NCBI GenBank assembly: GCA_037349315.1 | Contig: JBAIAC010000001.1 | Coordinates: 34,906,001 to 34,970,000 of the forward strand | DNA: 64,000 bases | From: Chelydra serpentina | Lineage: Eukaryota; Chordata; Testudines; Chelydridae | Direction of reading: 5' to 3' | Shown: in pieces, positions 32,901 to 44,924 of the stretch | Position numbering within the stretch: the stretch's first letter is position 1 | Layout: each line of letters starts with the position of its first letter | Position numbers and translations under genes: made by a program | Notes under the pieces: model-generated | Told to the model about the DNA's origin: nothing | What the model saw: the letters and a program-made list of their open reading frames with translations, nothing else | Databases searched by the model: none

Positions 32901-34199
32901 AGGGAGGTTCTTTGATGTCTGTTGTTTTTCCCATTGGCGTCCTGGGTGGATCCTGGGAAAATGGCCACCATTCATCTCATAGCCACATCAAACCATGCTC
33001 CTATTCTGCTCCTCGTGGGGTGGCGTCATGCAGAGCCTGTCGCCAGCACCTACCGCAACATCAAAGGTCACAATTCTAAAAGCACAAACTACAAAGGGAC
33101 CGAAGGAGGAACCTTTGAAACAGGGTGAGATGTTTTATAAACAATCCCCCGCCCACCCCCGCCCTTCTTCCCTTCCATGTAACCGATAGATTCTCAGTGC
33201 GGATTGTTTCATTCAATTAAAGCTGCAGTATTCAAATGAATGAGCATGTGTGTCAGTCTGTGCTGGGGGCGTGTGGAGGTTAATACCTCCAAACACGTGG
33301 GAGCGCTTGGCTCTGGGGACACACAGGTTTGGGGAGGTGGGGTGCTTAGTTCCAGGACCACACAGCACTGTGTGGGGGTGTTTTTAATGGGGGATTGCTT
33401 AGCAATCCGAGTCACCCCATTGAAATTTGGGGGGGGGGGGCTCTGTTGTTCCCCCATGCAGTGGCCTTTCCTTCACATCCTTGACACTTTTGTAATACAT
33501 GATGCTGATTTCTTTTCCAAAGCCCCACCTCCTGCCCCAGCTGCCCAGCCAGAGGCTGCGGAGGTTGCTGCTGTTGCTAAGCAGTAGCAGGTCTGTTTCT
33601 TTCTCACACACAGACCTCTCCCACCAGGGACTGGGCAGCAGCTTGAAAACAATTCTAGTCTGTGAAACAAGCATGGGGCTGTCTGACTTTATAGCCGCGC
33701 TATCCCCAGCAGGGCTGTTCGGCCAAGGGACCAGTTCACACATGCGCTGGACCTTGTTCTACCTGTCTGGAACTGGTGCTACACCCCCATGGCCCAAGCA
33801 CCCAAGAAGGATTCTCAGGGGAAAGTACAGGGCTATTCCAGCCTGTCTCTGTGTGCCTTGCTTTATTATGGCACTGCGGGCAGAGCTCCACTCTGCCACC
33901 CAAGAGACCTGGGCTTGATGCTTGTGCTCAGGTTCTCACGCCCTGGGCTAGTGGGAGCTGGAAGCACTGGCCCAGCGCTTAGTAGATGGCAAAGCCATAG
34001 CTGCTAATTGCAAGGTGCCCACCCATGAGACTAATGGCAAACAGTAGGGCCATCTCTGCTCCAATTGGGGACCAGCAGACTATTTAAGAAATAGCCATGC
34101 TGGCTACCTTTGCTATTATTGATGCATTAACTCAATGCCAGCTAGGAGTTTGCTCTAGTACACACCACAGCTACTTGGAATTTGATAGTACTGGCACCG
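29936..34199. other. Unassigned intergenic stretch
   Basis: About 4.3 kb with no exon or repeat I can name. It has moderately GC-rich parts (about 29990-30500) and a G-run of 12 at 33430-33441. Open frames up to ~140 codons on either strand show no domain and overlap one another. Confidence 0.4.
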
Positions 34200-34375
34200 A
34201 TGGAACTCAGACCCTCCTGCTTCAAAAGCACAGCCCCATTAGCACATGCACTATAGGAAAATCTTCATTAGCTGTTAGCAGTACAGGACACATGATATGC
34301 AATTGAGCAGTTCTAATTCCATCCAGCAGAGGGCAGCAGAGTGTGTGTGCACATGCACACACAGACACACGCCAA
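34200..34375. repeat. Unclassified dispersed repeat, copy 2
   Basis: Related to 12240-12412 by the blocks ACTCAGACCCT, GGAAAATCTTC, GTTAGCAGTA, AATTGAGCAGTTCTAATTCC and CAGAGGGCAGCAGAGTGTG. It ends in a short impure CA/TG microsatellite. Confidence 0.6.
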
Positions 34376-35429
34376 CTACTTACATCTTTAGAGGTGGAGC
34401 CGGTCACGATGCCTATAGTTAAGGTCGTCTAACACTTTCCATTTTTAGGCCCTGTTTTCAGTTGGGTATAACTTTACTAAATGTTAACTGTGCAGGCTGA
34501 AATTTCTTATGCAGGGTGTCTGCTGCAGGCAGATGGATTTTTTTTTTTTTTAAGTTTCAACTCAAACAGTTCAGCTGTTTCTGAGACTGAGGCTAGGGGG
34601 GGAAAAACCCATTGTTTTGTCCAGGTTAAAAAGTCCTACAGCTGCTTAGTTGAGCTCTAGTCCCTCCATGTTCTGGCACAGGGAGTTGAAATCTTTAATT
34701 ACATGATCACATACGACAGTATTTTTTTCCCACAGGCCCTCTTCTGCCTCATTCAGCCCGCAGGCTGGACCTGCTCTGGGGATGAATCAGGGTTGGGTAA
34801 TGAAGGAAACGGTTGTAGGTAGGACCCCTGCCTCCTTCACTGCAGAAGTTGAAAGGTGCGTAGTGAACGAGGCAGGGGATTGCAAAAAGAGAAGGGGCAG
34901 TCTCATGGTGAAGGCAGTTGAATGCTGCCTGGAGAACTGGATTCTCTTTACCTCTGCCACAGAGTTCCTCTGTATTGCTGGTCAAGTCTCTTACACCAAA
35001 ATTTTCACAGGTGTCCATTAATTGTTTGCTTCTCATTTTCTAGGCATCCAATTTGAGACGCCTGGAACTCAATTTGCAGACGTGCTCAGTGCTCCCACCT
35101 GCAGCCGAAGTCAGTGGGAGCTGTGCTTTGAACAGCTCGCGTGCAATGTAATGCTAAGCATTCCAAAACAGTATGTCCAAGGCGTCTCGTGTTGGGCATC
35201 TCCCGTTGACAGTTTTGGCCTTAATCTCGCTGTGCCACAGGTGTAACATGGAGGTGATACTAATAATATCACTTCCCCCCAACAGCTGCTGTGACGTTAA
35301 TTTCATTAATGTTTGTGAACAGTGTGAATGCACCAGAGAAGCATCCATGATGATATTACTAAGTGTGCATTCCGGGCAGGGATTGGCTGGTGTATATAAA
35401 TAAGGCTTGGGGCCAGACATTGAACGATG
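34376..35429. other. Unassigned stretch, possibly old repeat at its end
   Basis: I see no exon. The part at about 35035-35250 has phrases such as CACCTGCAGCCGAAGTCAG and TGGGAGCTGTGC that resemble an old dispersed amniote repeat. I cannot name or delimit it. Confidence 0.35.
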
Positions 35430-35660
35430 AGGATAAAAAGAAATATTGACTAACTAGACATTAATTGAGTAACATCCATGCTGTGCACTGAATGAGAATG
35501 GAGGGGTCCAGTGGAAAAAACAGCAGGTGATCATGTAATTAAAGATTGTATCATAATCCATATGCACCCAGGGGCTGCTTTAAGATTAGCCAGACCACCT
35601 TAATTCAGGCGTGTCTTAACTTTCAAGTGCTTGATTTTGTCACTTTAATGTAGCTTCTTT
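35430..35660. promoter_or_regulatory. Candidate conserved noncoding element
   Basis: AT-rich island with CATTAATTGAG (35459), CATGTAATTAAAGATTG (35533), TAATCCATATGC (35555) and CCTTAATTCAGG (35599). It resembles no repeat known to me. The density of homeodomain cores suggests an enhancer, but nothing here proves it. Confidence 0.22.
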
Positions 35661-36234
35661 TGGCTGCAAGGCAGAGCTCCAGTGTCCTAGATGCACAAAG
35701 CACCTCACAATAGGTAAAATAAGCTCTGGCCCCAAAGGAATGGGGCCTGAGTCCATTTCCACAGGTGCTTGGCCCCTTTCTGCAAAGCCAAGCCCAGCCC
35801 TGCAACCCCAGCTCCCTGAATCAGAGGAGCAACTGCCATTCTTACTTGTAAGCAGCTTGGCGTGTGCCTCTTTTACGTCAGGGATCCCTCACGCTCCCTG
35901 AATCTCTTCCCCCGTAGAGAGGGCCCCCACTGGCATTGGAGAGGGCTTCAGGCAACGGCTGTCACACCAGCAGCCAGGTGGGGTGTTTCAAGAGGACTCG
36001 TGCCTTCTGGGACGTGCAATGCAGGTGGCTGCAGCGGGAGGCGAGCTGACAGACAAACCAATTATAGGCATTAAACGGCATGGCCGGCAAAGGACAGGTC
36101 TGGCTGTGCAGAGCATGCAGGTGCCACAGGATGGGCACAGATTTTACAATGCTGCTACCCTGCTCAGCCAGCCTCACTGGGGCTCCGTGTGCCTCAGCCC
36201 ATCTCTCCCCCACCCCAACGTAGGTGGAAGGAAA

Positions 36235-36261
36235 GTTGGGGAGGGGGGTGTGGGGGGGGTG
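36235..36261 (+). other. G-quadruplex-prone G run
   Basis: Consecutive G-tracts (TTGGG, GAGGGGGG, TGTGGGGGGGG, TGG) in 27 bases. They meet the usual four-tract G4 pattern. No function is claimed. Confidence 0.5.
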
Positions 36262-36358
36262 GAATTCACCAAAGGAAATCTCTCCAGCTGCTTCAAGTAA
36301 ATCACTGCTGGATGCTGGCGGGGGAGGTATGGCATGTGACTCACCTCTCATCCCTATG

Positions 36359-36980
36359 GTTACCAGGCGTCCGGTTTTCAACCCTGGCGGCTCCCGTCAG
36401 CACCACTGACCAAGCCCTTAAAATTCTGGTTGGCGCGGGGCTGGCAGGCTCCCGACCCGGCTCTGTGTGGCTCCTGGAAGCGGCTGGGATGTCCCTCCAG
36501 TTCCTAGGCATATGGGCTGCCATGGAGGCTCTGAGCGCTGCACCTGCCCTCAGCTCTGCAGCTCCCATTGGCCGTGAACTGCATCCAATGAGAGCTGCGG
36601 GGCCAGCGCCTGTGGACAGGGGCAGCGCGCAGAGACGCCTGGCTGCGCCTCCACCTAGGAGCTGGAGAGACATGCCAGCCACTTCCTGGGAGCCGCCTGA
36701 GGTAAGTACTGCCCAGACCATGCACCCCAAACCTCCTCCTGCTCCCCAAACCCTGCCCCAACCCAGAGCTCCCTCCTGTACTCCGAACCCCTCAGACCCA
36801 TCCCCCCAGCCTGGAGCCCCCTCCTGCACCCTAACCCCTCATCCCCAGGCCCACCCCAAAGCCCGCACTCCCAGCCCAGCACCTGTACCCCCTCCCATAC
36901 CCCAACCCCTGCGTCCCTCCTGCATCCTGAATCCCTCACCCCCAGCCAGAGCCCTCACCCACTCCTGGGGTGAGGGCAGG
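36359..36980 (+). repeat. GC-rich turtle-type dispersed repeat with C-rich tail
   Basis: It begins ACCAGGCGTCCGGTTTTCA. It contains CCCTGGCGGCTCC, CAGCTCCCATTGGCCGTGAA and TGGAGAGACATGCC. It then passes into a C-rich quasi-tandem tail of CCCCAACCC / GCCC / CTCCTGCACCC units (about 36700-36960). I recognise this head-plus-C-rich-tail arrangement from turtle genomes, but do not know whether it is an LTR or a non-autonomous element. CCATTGGCC is a CCAAT-box motif (ATTGG), so the head may once have been a promoter. It is not coding, despite a 323-codon open frame. Confidence 0.55.
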
Positions 36981-37069
36981 GCAAGGGTGTTCGGTTTTCT
37001 GCCATTAGAAACCCCCCACCCCACCCCCCGCTTTCAGGTGCCCTGCCTTCCTCGGGTGGTGCCTGGACT

Positions 37070-37225
37070 AGAAGGGGTGGGGACTGAGCACAGGAGTAGA
37101 AACCAGGACACCTGGGTTCTCTACTCCAGACTCTGTCACCAATTTACTCCACACCCTTGAGGGCAAGTCCTTGCCCCTCCCTGTGCCTCAGCTCTAACAT
37201 GGAGATAATGCACAGAGGGGGAGGG
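37070..37225 (+). repeat. MIR/CORE-SINE fragment
   Basis: Forward copy: ACCAGGACACCTGGGTTC, CCAGACTCTGTCACCAATTT, GAGGGCAAGTCCTTGCCCC, CTGTGCCTCAGCTCTAAC, ATGGAGATAATGCAC. Its order is normal. Confidence 0.75.
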
Positions 37226-40200
37226 GAGCTGCATCAGCTACTCTTAGTGCCTTGAAGCTGGAACGTACAAGAGCAATACTGATTCTCTGCTGGGCAGGCA
37301 GGACCAGGCAGCAGCTCCCCCACACAGCAGCCAGACTTTGGTATGTGTGTATGGGGCTTGCAAGCTGCCACAGCAGAGATGCAGGTCAGGACCCTGGTAA
37401 TGCAGAGACAACTTCCCTACTTGGGAGCTTCCCCAGGCAAAGCCTGTAGGTCTCAGGCAGGAGTCACCATCTGCCGCTGTCATACAATGGGGCCATGCTA
37501 GGCTTGGGGGTAGGTGAAGACCCTGGGACTGGGAAGTGGGGAGAGAAAGCAAGCCGCCGGCAGGGCCAGGGAGGAGCATGTGTAACCTATGGGCAAGTGT
37601 ACATTACAAAGGATATGAGCCGTGACAGCCAACAGCCAGGGAGGAACAAACAGTGGGAGCGAAGAGCGCTCAGCCAGGCGACAAACAGATTCTTGCCCAA
37701 CCTTATTTGCCTTGGGAAGCGCAAGAAAGGGCTCACCCAACCTCCTTCACATGCCTGGGGCTGACCTCCAGAACCTCTGCTCCAGGTTCACCCTCACGGA
37801 AGCCATGTGCCCAAAGGAGCAGGGCATAGAAACTTACGGGAGGTTCATGTGTTCCACCCACTGCAGGGTGCTGAGCCCAGCTAAGGGCAGCAGCATCTCA
37901 TCTGGTTGCAAGTGAGGCGGGGCAAGCGTGTCAATCGGGGCTGGGCTGTGGGACACCAATGCACAGCTGCTGTGAGGGGGAATGGAACGGTCTCTGTGTC
38001 TGCACACTGTGTCCTCAGGCATGTGCAGCATGTGGTTAGGGAAATTCCTGGCAGGGATTGAAGATACTTTTGTGCCGGCCAGGTGCAGGCTGGTGCTCCC
38101 TGTCCCTGCTCCAGGGGAACTCCCTGCCAGAGAGGACTTGGCTCCTTGGACTGACAAAGATCTATTAGGCCTCATCCGTGAGCAAGCACCCGTGTGCAGT
38201 AATATCCTGCACAAGGCACTGCCAATTCCAATCAGAGCGAGAAATTCACGCATCCTGGGTACACCCCGATGAGGCGAGCGGCTATTTCTCACACAGCCGC
38301 TGGTAATAGTTATACCTCTGCGGCACAACAGCTAATCCCGGCAGGTGGGCCAAGGGGAGCGGGGAGCATTAGCAAAAGCAAAAACATCTGGCAATCTAGC
38401 ATCTTAGAGTACTGGCAAGTTTAAAGGCTTCCAGAGCGCTTCCAAGACGGATATGCAAATCCCTCAGTCCACCACTGCAATGCAGCCACTTCTGGGGCGG
38501 AGCAAGCTGTAGATGATTTGAAGGGGGCATAGCAATCCCACGTAACAGTTTAGGACAGGAAGTGAAACAGATTATAGTATCGAATTGGAGCTATGGGATG
38601 CATTGAGCAATGCACTGTTATTTACCAAGGGCTAACTCCTTGATGCTTAAAGTCACCATGGAATCATTATTGATGAAGCATCCACAGCTTTGGCTAGTCA
38701 AGGTTTAGTTGTTGCAAGCCATGGGGGCTTCCACCACTTCCCTTGGGAGTGGATCCTAATGCAGCTCATGGTTTCCTTTGCTCGGTTTCATCCCATTCGT
38801 CTCAGCCTACGCCAGCCACTGCCTCTCCCTTCTTGGTGTTCATGCTTTTCAAATACTCTCACAAGCTCATGCAACATCCTTATAGTCACTGGTTTGCCAC
38901 ACAGCAGAGCCTCTCTCTGCAGTACAATGCAGCTGCACCCCTGAGCTCCAGCCGCATGCCCAGCCCTGCAGAGCTAGTAGGGGCACATAGCGCCATGAGT
39001 GCAACACTCCAGCGGTAGGATATGTTTTGCCTTGCTCTCTGGAGCTGGTCTCCGACTCTCAGCTGCAGCAGTCTGTTGCCATCTGTCCCCAGGGGTCCAG
39101 ATATTCCTTCCTCAGCCCAGCTCGCCAGGCTGTTTTCCAGCAAAGTTCCCCTTCGGAGCAATGTGCAATGACTGCAGTGGAGCAGCAGCGCAGCACAGAT
39201 CACACCACAGGGGGAACCGAACCTCTGGGAAGGGACTTTGGGCCAATCTGGCAGCAAGCCCAAAAACACTTTTCCTCGGGAAGGGAGAGGCAAGCATGGG
39301 GCGGGGGGGTGGGGGGGGGCCTAAGGCACCTGGCCAGCTGATTGTAGGACAGAAACAGGGTCCAATACAATCAGCCAGGAGACCAAAATTATGGCGCCAC
39401 CTTCCTTCTTTCTCACATATTCACTATCCTACACTTACACAGGTGCCTACGGATTATCAGAAAATAACCAGCACCTCCTAAAATGGGGAGTTGGGTTAGT
39501 CCCCCTAGTGTCTGAAAGGAGAACTGCCGGCCCTAGCCACCCATGCCACTCTGCTCCATCTCTGCCCTTTCACCCACAGCCAGTGTGTTGCTCTGAATTT
39601 TAGGATGCAAAAGACACTAGCGTCTAAGGTGGCCATGTCCATCTGTCACCCGCCCCCCCCCCCCCCGTATGTTCTCTGCAGCCACACCTCTCTCTCTGCC
39701 TCTATAGGGCCATGGCTGCCTTTGAAGAGAATAAAAAGGAGGAGGGAAACCATTCTCTCTAGCCTATTTTCAATCAGGCACTACAACTAACAGATGTAGC
39801 ATCGTCTGTCAGGAAAAGCAGTTGGCAAACTACAGCTCCCCTAGGTTAGCTCCATCCTAAGGGGCGTGCACTGTTGTAACTGATTGGCTCCAAAATCTCT
39901 TCCTCAGTGCTGGGCCCAAAAGGGTTAAATTGCAATCTCAAGATGAACAGGAATAAGTCATCATGAGCAGAACCCTAGTGTGCAGACAGGGGAGCAACGG
40001 GACGAGGGAGCTGCCAGAGTTCATGCCGGAAATCCAGTTCAAGTTCTTCGCCTGCTGGGTGCACAGTCTGCTCTCAAAGCCCAGGTGCAGAGTGTGAATC
40101 CCTTGCTAGCTGTTGCCTTTAGTGCTAGTGTCCCCGGCTGAGCGAGCGCGCTCTGCTGCCTCATGCGTTACAGCAGGGTCATTAGCACCAATGGGAGGTA

Positions 40201-40289
40201 TCGATGGGGTGGTGCTGGGTGTGCTTCCCCTACTGGAGTGCCTGTCACTCCAGAGACCCCAGGAACTATCAGACCAGCCATTACCCCCA
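37226..40289. other. Unassigned intergenic stretch
   Basis: I see no exon. It contains a POU octamer ATGCAAAT at 38453-38460 and G- and C-runs at 39300-39320 and 39651-39666. No repeat can be named. Confidence 0.4.
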
Positions 40290-40446
40290 TACAAGCAAGG
40301 AAAGAAGAGGACACAGTGAAGACATAGGTGAGAGGATAATTCCAGGAGTGGGTGGGTGAGATTCTGTGGCCTGCGTTGTGCAGGAGGTCAGACTAGATGA
40401 TCATAATTGTCCCTTCTGACCTTAGAGTCTACGAGTCTACGAGTTC
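40290..40446 (+). repeat. CR1 LINE 3' end
   Basis: Forward CR1 tail: GATTCTGTGGCCTGCGTTG, GCAGGAGGTCAGACTAGATG, ATCATAATTGTCCCTTCTG, ending in the short direct repeat GTCTACGAGTCTACGAG. An 8-bp-type 3' microsatellite is typical of CR1. This is the only CR1 copy on the + strand. Confidence 0.85.
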
Positions 40447-41019
40447 GGCAGTGCCGGCTGTCTGCCTAGAGGCCTGCACTCCCGGCAAGGAGGCCCGTTT
40501 ACCTCCCTGCAGTGTAGGGCTCTGCTTTGCTCTGGCCTATCAGCTATCCCTCATGCTGCGAGTCACCGCCCACAGAGGGAGAGTCTTCACACCGCAGGCG
40601 CTTACCTCAGAACACAATTAACTACCGCGCCCTGCGCGGCCACATGGGGCACCAGAGCGGGTCGGGGAGGGAGCAGCTGCCAGGGCCTCCAAGTCAGAGG
40701 CAGGCTTGAAGCGACAGCAAGCAAACCAAAACAGCTGGCCTCTGTCTGCGTGGAGTTCCCCAGGACTCTCGTCCAGCCCCGAGCCAGCGGCATTTCAGAG
40801 AGACACTGGCGTGTGGTCAGAGAGGGCTGCACAGGAGGCTCTAGCAGCCAGAAGTGGGCAAGGATTGCGCTGTTTTAGCCTCCACATATTCAGATCCTCT
40901 GGGCTGCGCTCTTAATATCCATCTTGTCTTTGTTCTGCCAGCAAAAACTGCCTCTTGCTTTTGGGAACAATAAACACCCCCCCCAAAAAAAACCCAAACC
41001 CTGAAAAGAGCAATTCCTA
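40447..41019. other. Unassigned intergenic stretch
   Basis: GC-rich in the first half. Near 40970-40995 is a C-run followed by an A-run. I see no exon or repeat. Confidence 0.4.
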
Positions 41020-41340
41020 TTATCGGCACTCCCCAGCTCTGCCAATACCCTAACCCTGACTATTCCAGTGCCACACACAGCTCTACCCAGGCCCCTCACT
41101 CATTACCTGCAGCCCCTCTGCTATCTCAGCCCTGGGCTCCCCCCACATAGCTCTGCTCGTGCCCCTCACCCCTGACCTGCAGCCCCCCTGCTATCCCAGC
41201 CCTGGGCTCCCCACAAACAGTTCTACCAGTGCCCCTCCCCCCCGGTATCCCAGCCCTGAGCTCCCCTCACACAGCTCTGCCCAGGACCCTTACTCCTGAC
41301 CTGCAGTGCCTCTGCTATTCCAGTTCCATCCCAACCCTCT
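41020..41340 (+). repeat. Minisatellite, ~85-bp unit, about 4 copies
   Basis: Tandem units of the form CAGCTCTGCCCAGGCCCCTC, AC..CTGACCTGCAGCCCC, TCTGCTATCCCAGCCCTGGG, CTCCCC(A)CACA. Copies start at about 41033, 41088, 41154 and 41217 plus a partial at 41272. Units have diverged by point changes and short deletions. The unit is C-rich and non-coding. Confidence 0.82.
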
Positions 41341-43047
41341 GCTAATGTCCCTCAATCTTCATCAAGATCTCTCAGCTAGGAATTCATGCCCGGGCCGTTA
41401 GGAAATCAAAGAGCCTGAAACCATTTGGTCCCTTTTTTCGAAGGAGCTGACAGCAAAGCCGTAAAAATGAAAGATTCTTAAAATAACATGCAGCACGGAG
41501 AAGTCATGCAACTCCAGTGCCCACCACCTCTCCCTCCCGACGTTCCTAGATGTCTGCACCAGCCTCATCAGCCTTCTTCATGACTGTCTCCGTGATTTAT
41601 GGTGTTAATAACCAAGCCTGAATCCAGCTGCACCCCCAGGGCTCAGAGCCAGCCACTCAAACGCATCACGTTGCGTGCTCCAGTGCAGCATAGAACATCG
41701 CTTCAGAATGACCCCGTCATTACTCCTCTGCCCAGGAGGGCTCTCTGGACATACTGTCCCTCTTGCTGGGCTTGGAAGATGGATCTTCCATGTCCTTCCT
41801 CGGTGTGAGTGGGATTCTGCATCTTTCCTGGGGGCACCCATCATACTCCCATAGATGGGCCCATGAGACACCAGCCACACCCACAGGCGATCTCAGGGGT
41901 CCAGAAGAAGGCCCGCTGTCTTTTATGAGTCAGTCACAGACCTTCCTTACAGACACTGGGCAGGTACACTGTGTGTATGGGCAGGGGGAAGTGGGGAGCA
42001 GCTGAGGGGCTCCAGGACCACCAGACTCAGCTTGGATTTGGGGTTAATTTGACTACTGGGCCATCTGACTAGGTGACCCTTTGCTGTCAGAAGGGCCTTT
42101 AGGATGAGAAGAGAGTGGAGGCCAGGCAGATGGGGTCAGGAAAGGGTTTCAGGCACAAGGGGGCTGGTGTGGAAGAAGTGAATGCAAGGAGCAGGCAGTC
42201 TCATGGCTTGGGTAGAGATGATGGGGGATGCCAACTGTGCGAGGCCCTGAAGCTGGAAGTGGAAGGTGCTTGGTTAGTCTGAGCCAATGAGGCCTTGCCC
42301 TGACTGCAACCTCTAGTAGCGTTTGGAACTGCTTTGTGGCCTGGCTGACTGTACACCTGGCTTCTCATCACACACCACCATGTATTCCTGGGTCAGCAAC
42401 AGGTAGCTAACACCACGTCCATCACCAGCGACCCAGGCCGGCGCATGGCTGGCAGGGTGTAAGGTTCCATACATGCCCAGGGTGCCCCCAACACCATGCT
42501 CAGCAGGAAACATCCTACCACCGGCCCAAGCTCCCCAGGGCTTTTCCTCAATAATGCAGAAAGGGGGCATGGAAGGGAGGTTTTTGTCAGCAGTCTCCCT
42601 TCTCCTGTCCCCCCACCCGCCACTCCAGCGGGCCCCTAAGCCCCAGCTGGCTCCCCACGCCCCTCGTGCCTGTTCCTCAGGCTTAGCCCCTCTGCGCCCA
42701 TCTGCACTGTGAAGCAAGTCACTTAGAAGCTGCAGCAAGGAGGTGACGGGCTCCAGTTAGTCTCTGAAGAGCCCGGCTGCTGCTTTCCGAGCGCTGCTCC
42801 TCAGCACAGAGGCAGAGCGCTTTGCATGCTTGCCAGCGAGTGGGGAAATGAGACTGTCACCAGCTCCACACTAAGCGGCTCCCTTTGCTGTCTGTGATAC
42901 GCTAGCCAGCCCCACGCTGCAGCCCCAGGGCCCCAGCTCAGCCCCACTGCCTCTTGACATCCTGGCCCTAAGCGAGTCTCACCTTGTGCTGCCAGGAGCC
43001 GAAAGGCGGATTGCAGGCCTTTGCTGAGCCCAGCAGGGGAGAGCAGG
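41341..43047. other. Unassigned intergenic stretch
   Basis: I see no exon or named repeat. Confidence 0.4.
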
Positions 43048-43183
43048 GCCGCTGGAATAATTTGTATAGTGGGGGTGCTGAGAGCCATGAAACCAAACTG
43101 TGAACCCCATCTAGAATGGAAACCACATCAAGTCAGGGGGTGCTGCAGCCCCCCACCCCAGCACTCCAGTTCCAGCACCTATG
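43048..43183. mobile_element. hAT-like MITE fragment (GGTGCTGGAAC type)
   Basis: The left end is GCCGCTGGAATAATTTG and the right end AGTTCCAGCACCTATG. The middle has GTGGGGGTGCTGAGAGCC, ATGAAACCAAACTGTGAACC and GTCAGGGGGTGCTGCAGCC. I recognise this order from a common turtle hAT-type MITE with GGTGCTGGAAC ends. The left terminus is eroded, and a target-site duplication is not visible. Confidence 0.55.
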
Positions 43184-44394
43184 GGGGAGTGGGGAGGAAA
43201 GGAAACAGAGGGGAATGGGGAAGTCCCACGGGACCCTGTCCAGACCCTGAGGAACAGGAGCTCATGAGCTGTTCGACTGGGGGCATTTGCTTTGCTTTTA
43301 ATGCCCTTTAATAGCTTCAACACGGAATCGAGGCCTTGGGAAGGAATCCCAGTGCCTGGGGAGGTGGCATCAATGGGGTTAATGGTATGTGTGGGCAGGT
43401 TCCCCTCCTCCCATCCCCATCCCCACGCCACGGGGTCTCATGGAAGCAAGGATTATGTCTGGTCTGAAAGTGGGCCCGACTTTGAGCACCTGCAGCTCCC
43501 ACTGACCTCAGCTGGACTTCTGGATCCTCAGTACCTTTGCCAATGAGACCTGTTCCTGTGCTGGGCCCCGCCCGTCAGTGACTGCCAGGGCAGCTTGGCG
43601 GGGGAAGCAGAAGCCTGGAACTGCCTCTCCAGGCTGCCAAACAAGGAGTCAAGAGTGGAGGTGAAGCAGGCATCTGCCTAGCGCTGAGAGGGGACAAAAC
43701 CCCACCTACCCTGTCACAACATCACTGGGCCTGCTGAGCCCAGGCGCCTTCGGGGGTGGGGCTGGAACAATGGCTAGATCTGTAGTCTCCTGCCTGCCTG
43801 GCCATCAGTGCACCCTCCCCACCCCCACAGAGAAAGTGTTCCACAGACACAGCCCAGCCCACGTGCACAAGTGCAACACAAGCACCAACTTAGACGTGCC
43901 TGCAAGAGCAATGGGCAAGCCTCCAAAGGTTGGGGTTTGAGTCCAGCTGAGAGCAGCACCCCGAGATGCAGCGGTTTACCTGCCCTCCCCGCCGCCATGG
44001 AGCTGGAACTGCTCACGCTCAGACCTGCCCCTTTCCCAGAGGGCCCTGCTCTCAGCTGGGCCTTGCTCACGGGCACCGACTGGGCATTCCCTCTTCAGGT
44101 GGGCCCAGGCTGGCACTCGTGAAGCGAGCACGAGCCAGCAAACAAGCCAGCAGGCTGTAAGCAGTTAACAGCTTGACTCAGTAACAGCATCAGCGGCGCT
44201 TTCATGATGAATGAGCCCTGCTCCGCGGAAATGTCACTGTCTGAACAGCGTGTGATCTCATTCTCCTTTGCCTCTGATCCCAACACAGCAGCCACGCCAG
44301 GCCGAGCAGCCGCCTACCCTTGCTGAGCTGGGGTGACGGGGCCAGCCCCAGCCTGGCGTCCCTCCCCGCATCGCCCCACGGTAGCGTGAAGATG
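43184..44394. other. Unassigned intergenic stretch
   Basis: I see no exon. The phrase CAGCTCCCACTGACCTCAGCTG near 43491 recalls old dispersed repeats, but I cannot name it. Confidence 0.35.
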
Positions 44395-44640
44395 CCCAGG
44401 CATTCCTGCCGAGGTGCTGGAAGATTTCATTAACACAGCCTGCCCGCTTCAGCCCTGCTAGTTAATGAGACAGGGGCTCCCCCTCCCCTGCCGGAGAGGG
44501 GGGAAGTCTAAGGATGAAGGATGGTTTCGTTGAGGATTCAACCTTGTTATCTAATTCAAAACGCGGGCAAATGAGATAATTACGGTGAGATATCGATTCG
44601 CAGCAACATGCCCCACGAATGCCAAAGCAATAACTCCCAG
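44395..44640. promoter_or_regulatory. Candidate conserved noncoding element
   Basis: Apparently unique sequence with ATTTCATTAACACAG (44425), TAGTTAATGAGAC (44459), TTATCTAATTCAAAACGC (44548), GAGATAATTACGG (44573) and ATATCGATTCG (44590). Homeodomain cores lie beside a GATA-like site. The call rests on motif density and absence of repeats only. Confidence 0.22.
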
Positions 44641-44924
44641 CTTAGTCGCAACAGCTGCCCCAGCTCCTCCCCCAGCCAGAGGAAGTAGGCGCAGGCTTCA
44701 TTTTTTCAGCATGGATGAAAGGTGCTGGATGGAGAGCCCTGGAGACGGAGCGACACTGAACAGGTACAGCCTAGGCAGGGGCAGAGCAAGCTTCCCTCAG
44801 CACCGTTTCCTCCCCCGCCCCCCGGTGTGCCTCCAAACCCTCCCCTAAAGGCAACACCTCTGGGTGCTCAGATGTCATGCTCAGGGCTCACAGCTGGGAG
44901 CAAGACAGATGAAGAGGGGAGATG

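Noticed and set aside
36189..37160. 323-codon open frame on the + strand
   Set aside because: It spans a GC-rich dispersed repeat with a C-rich tail and part of a MIR. The proline-rich composition is a by-product of the C-rich tract.
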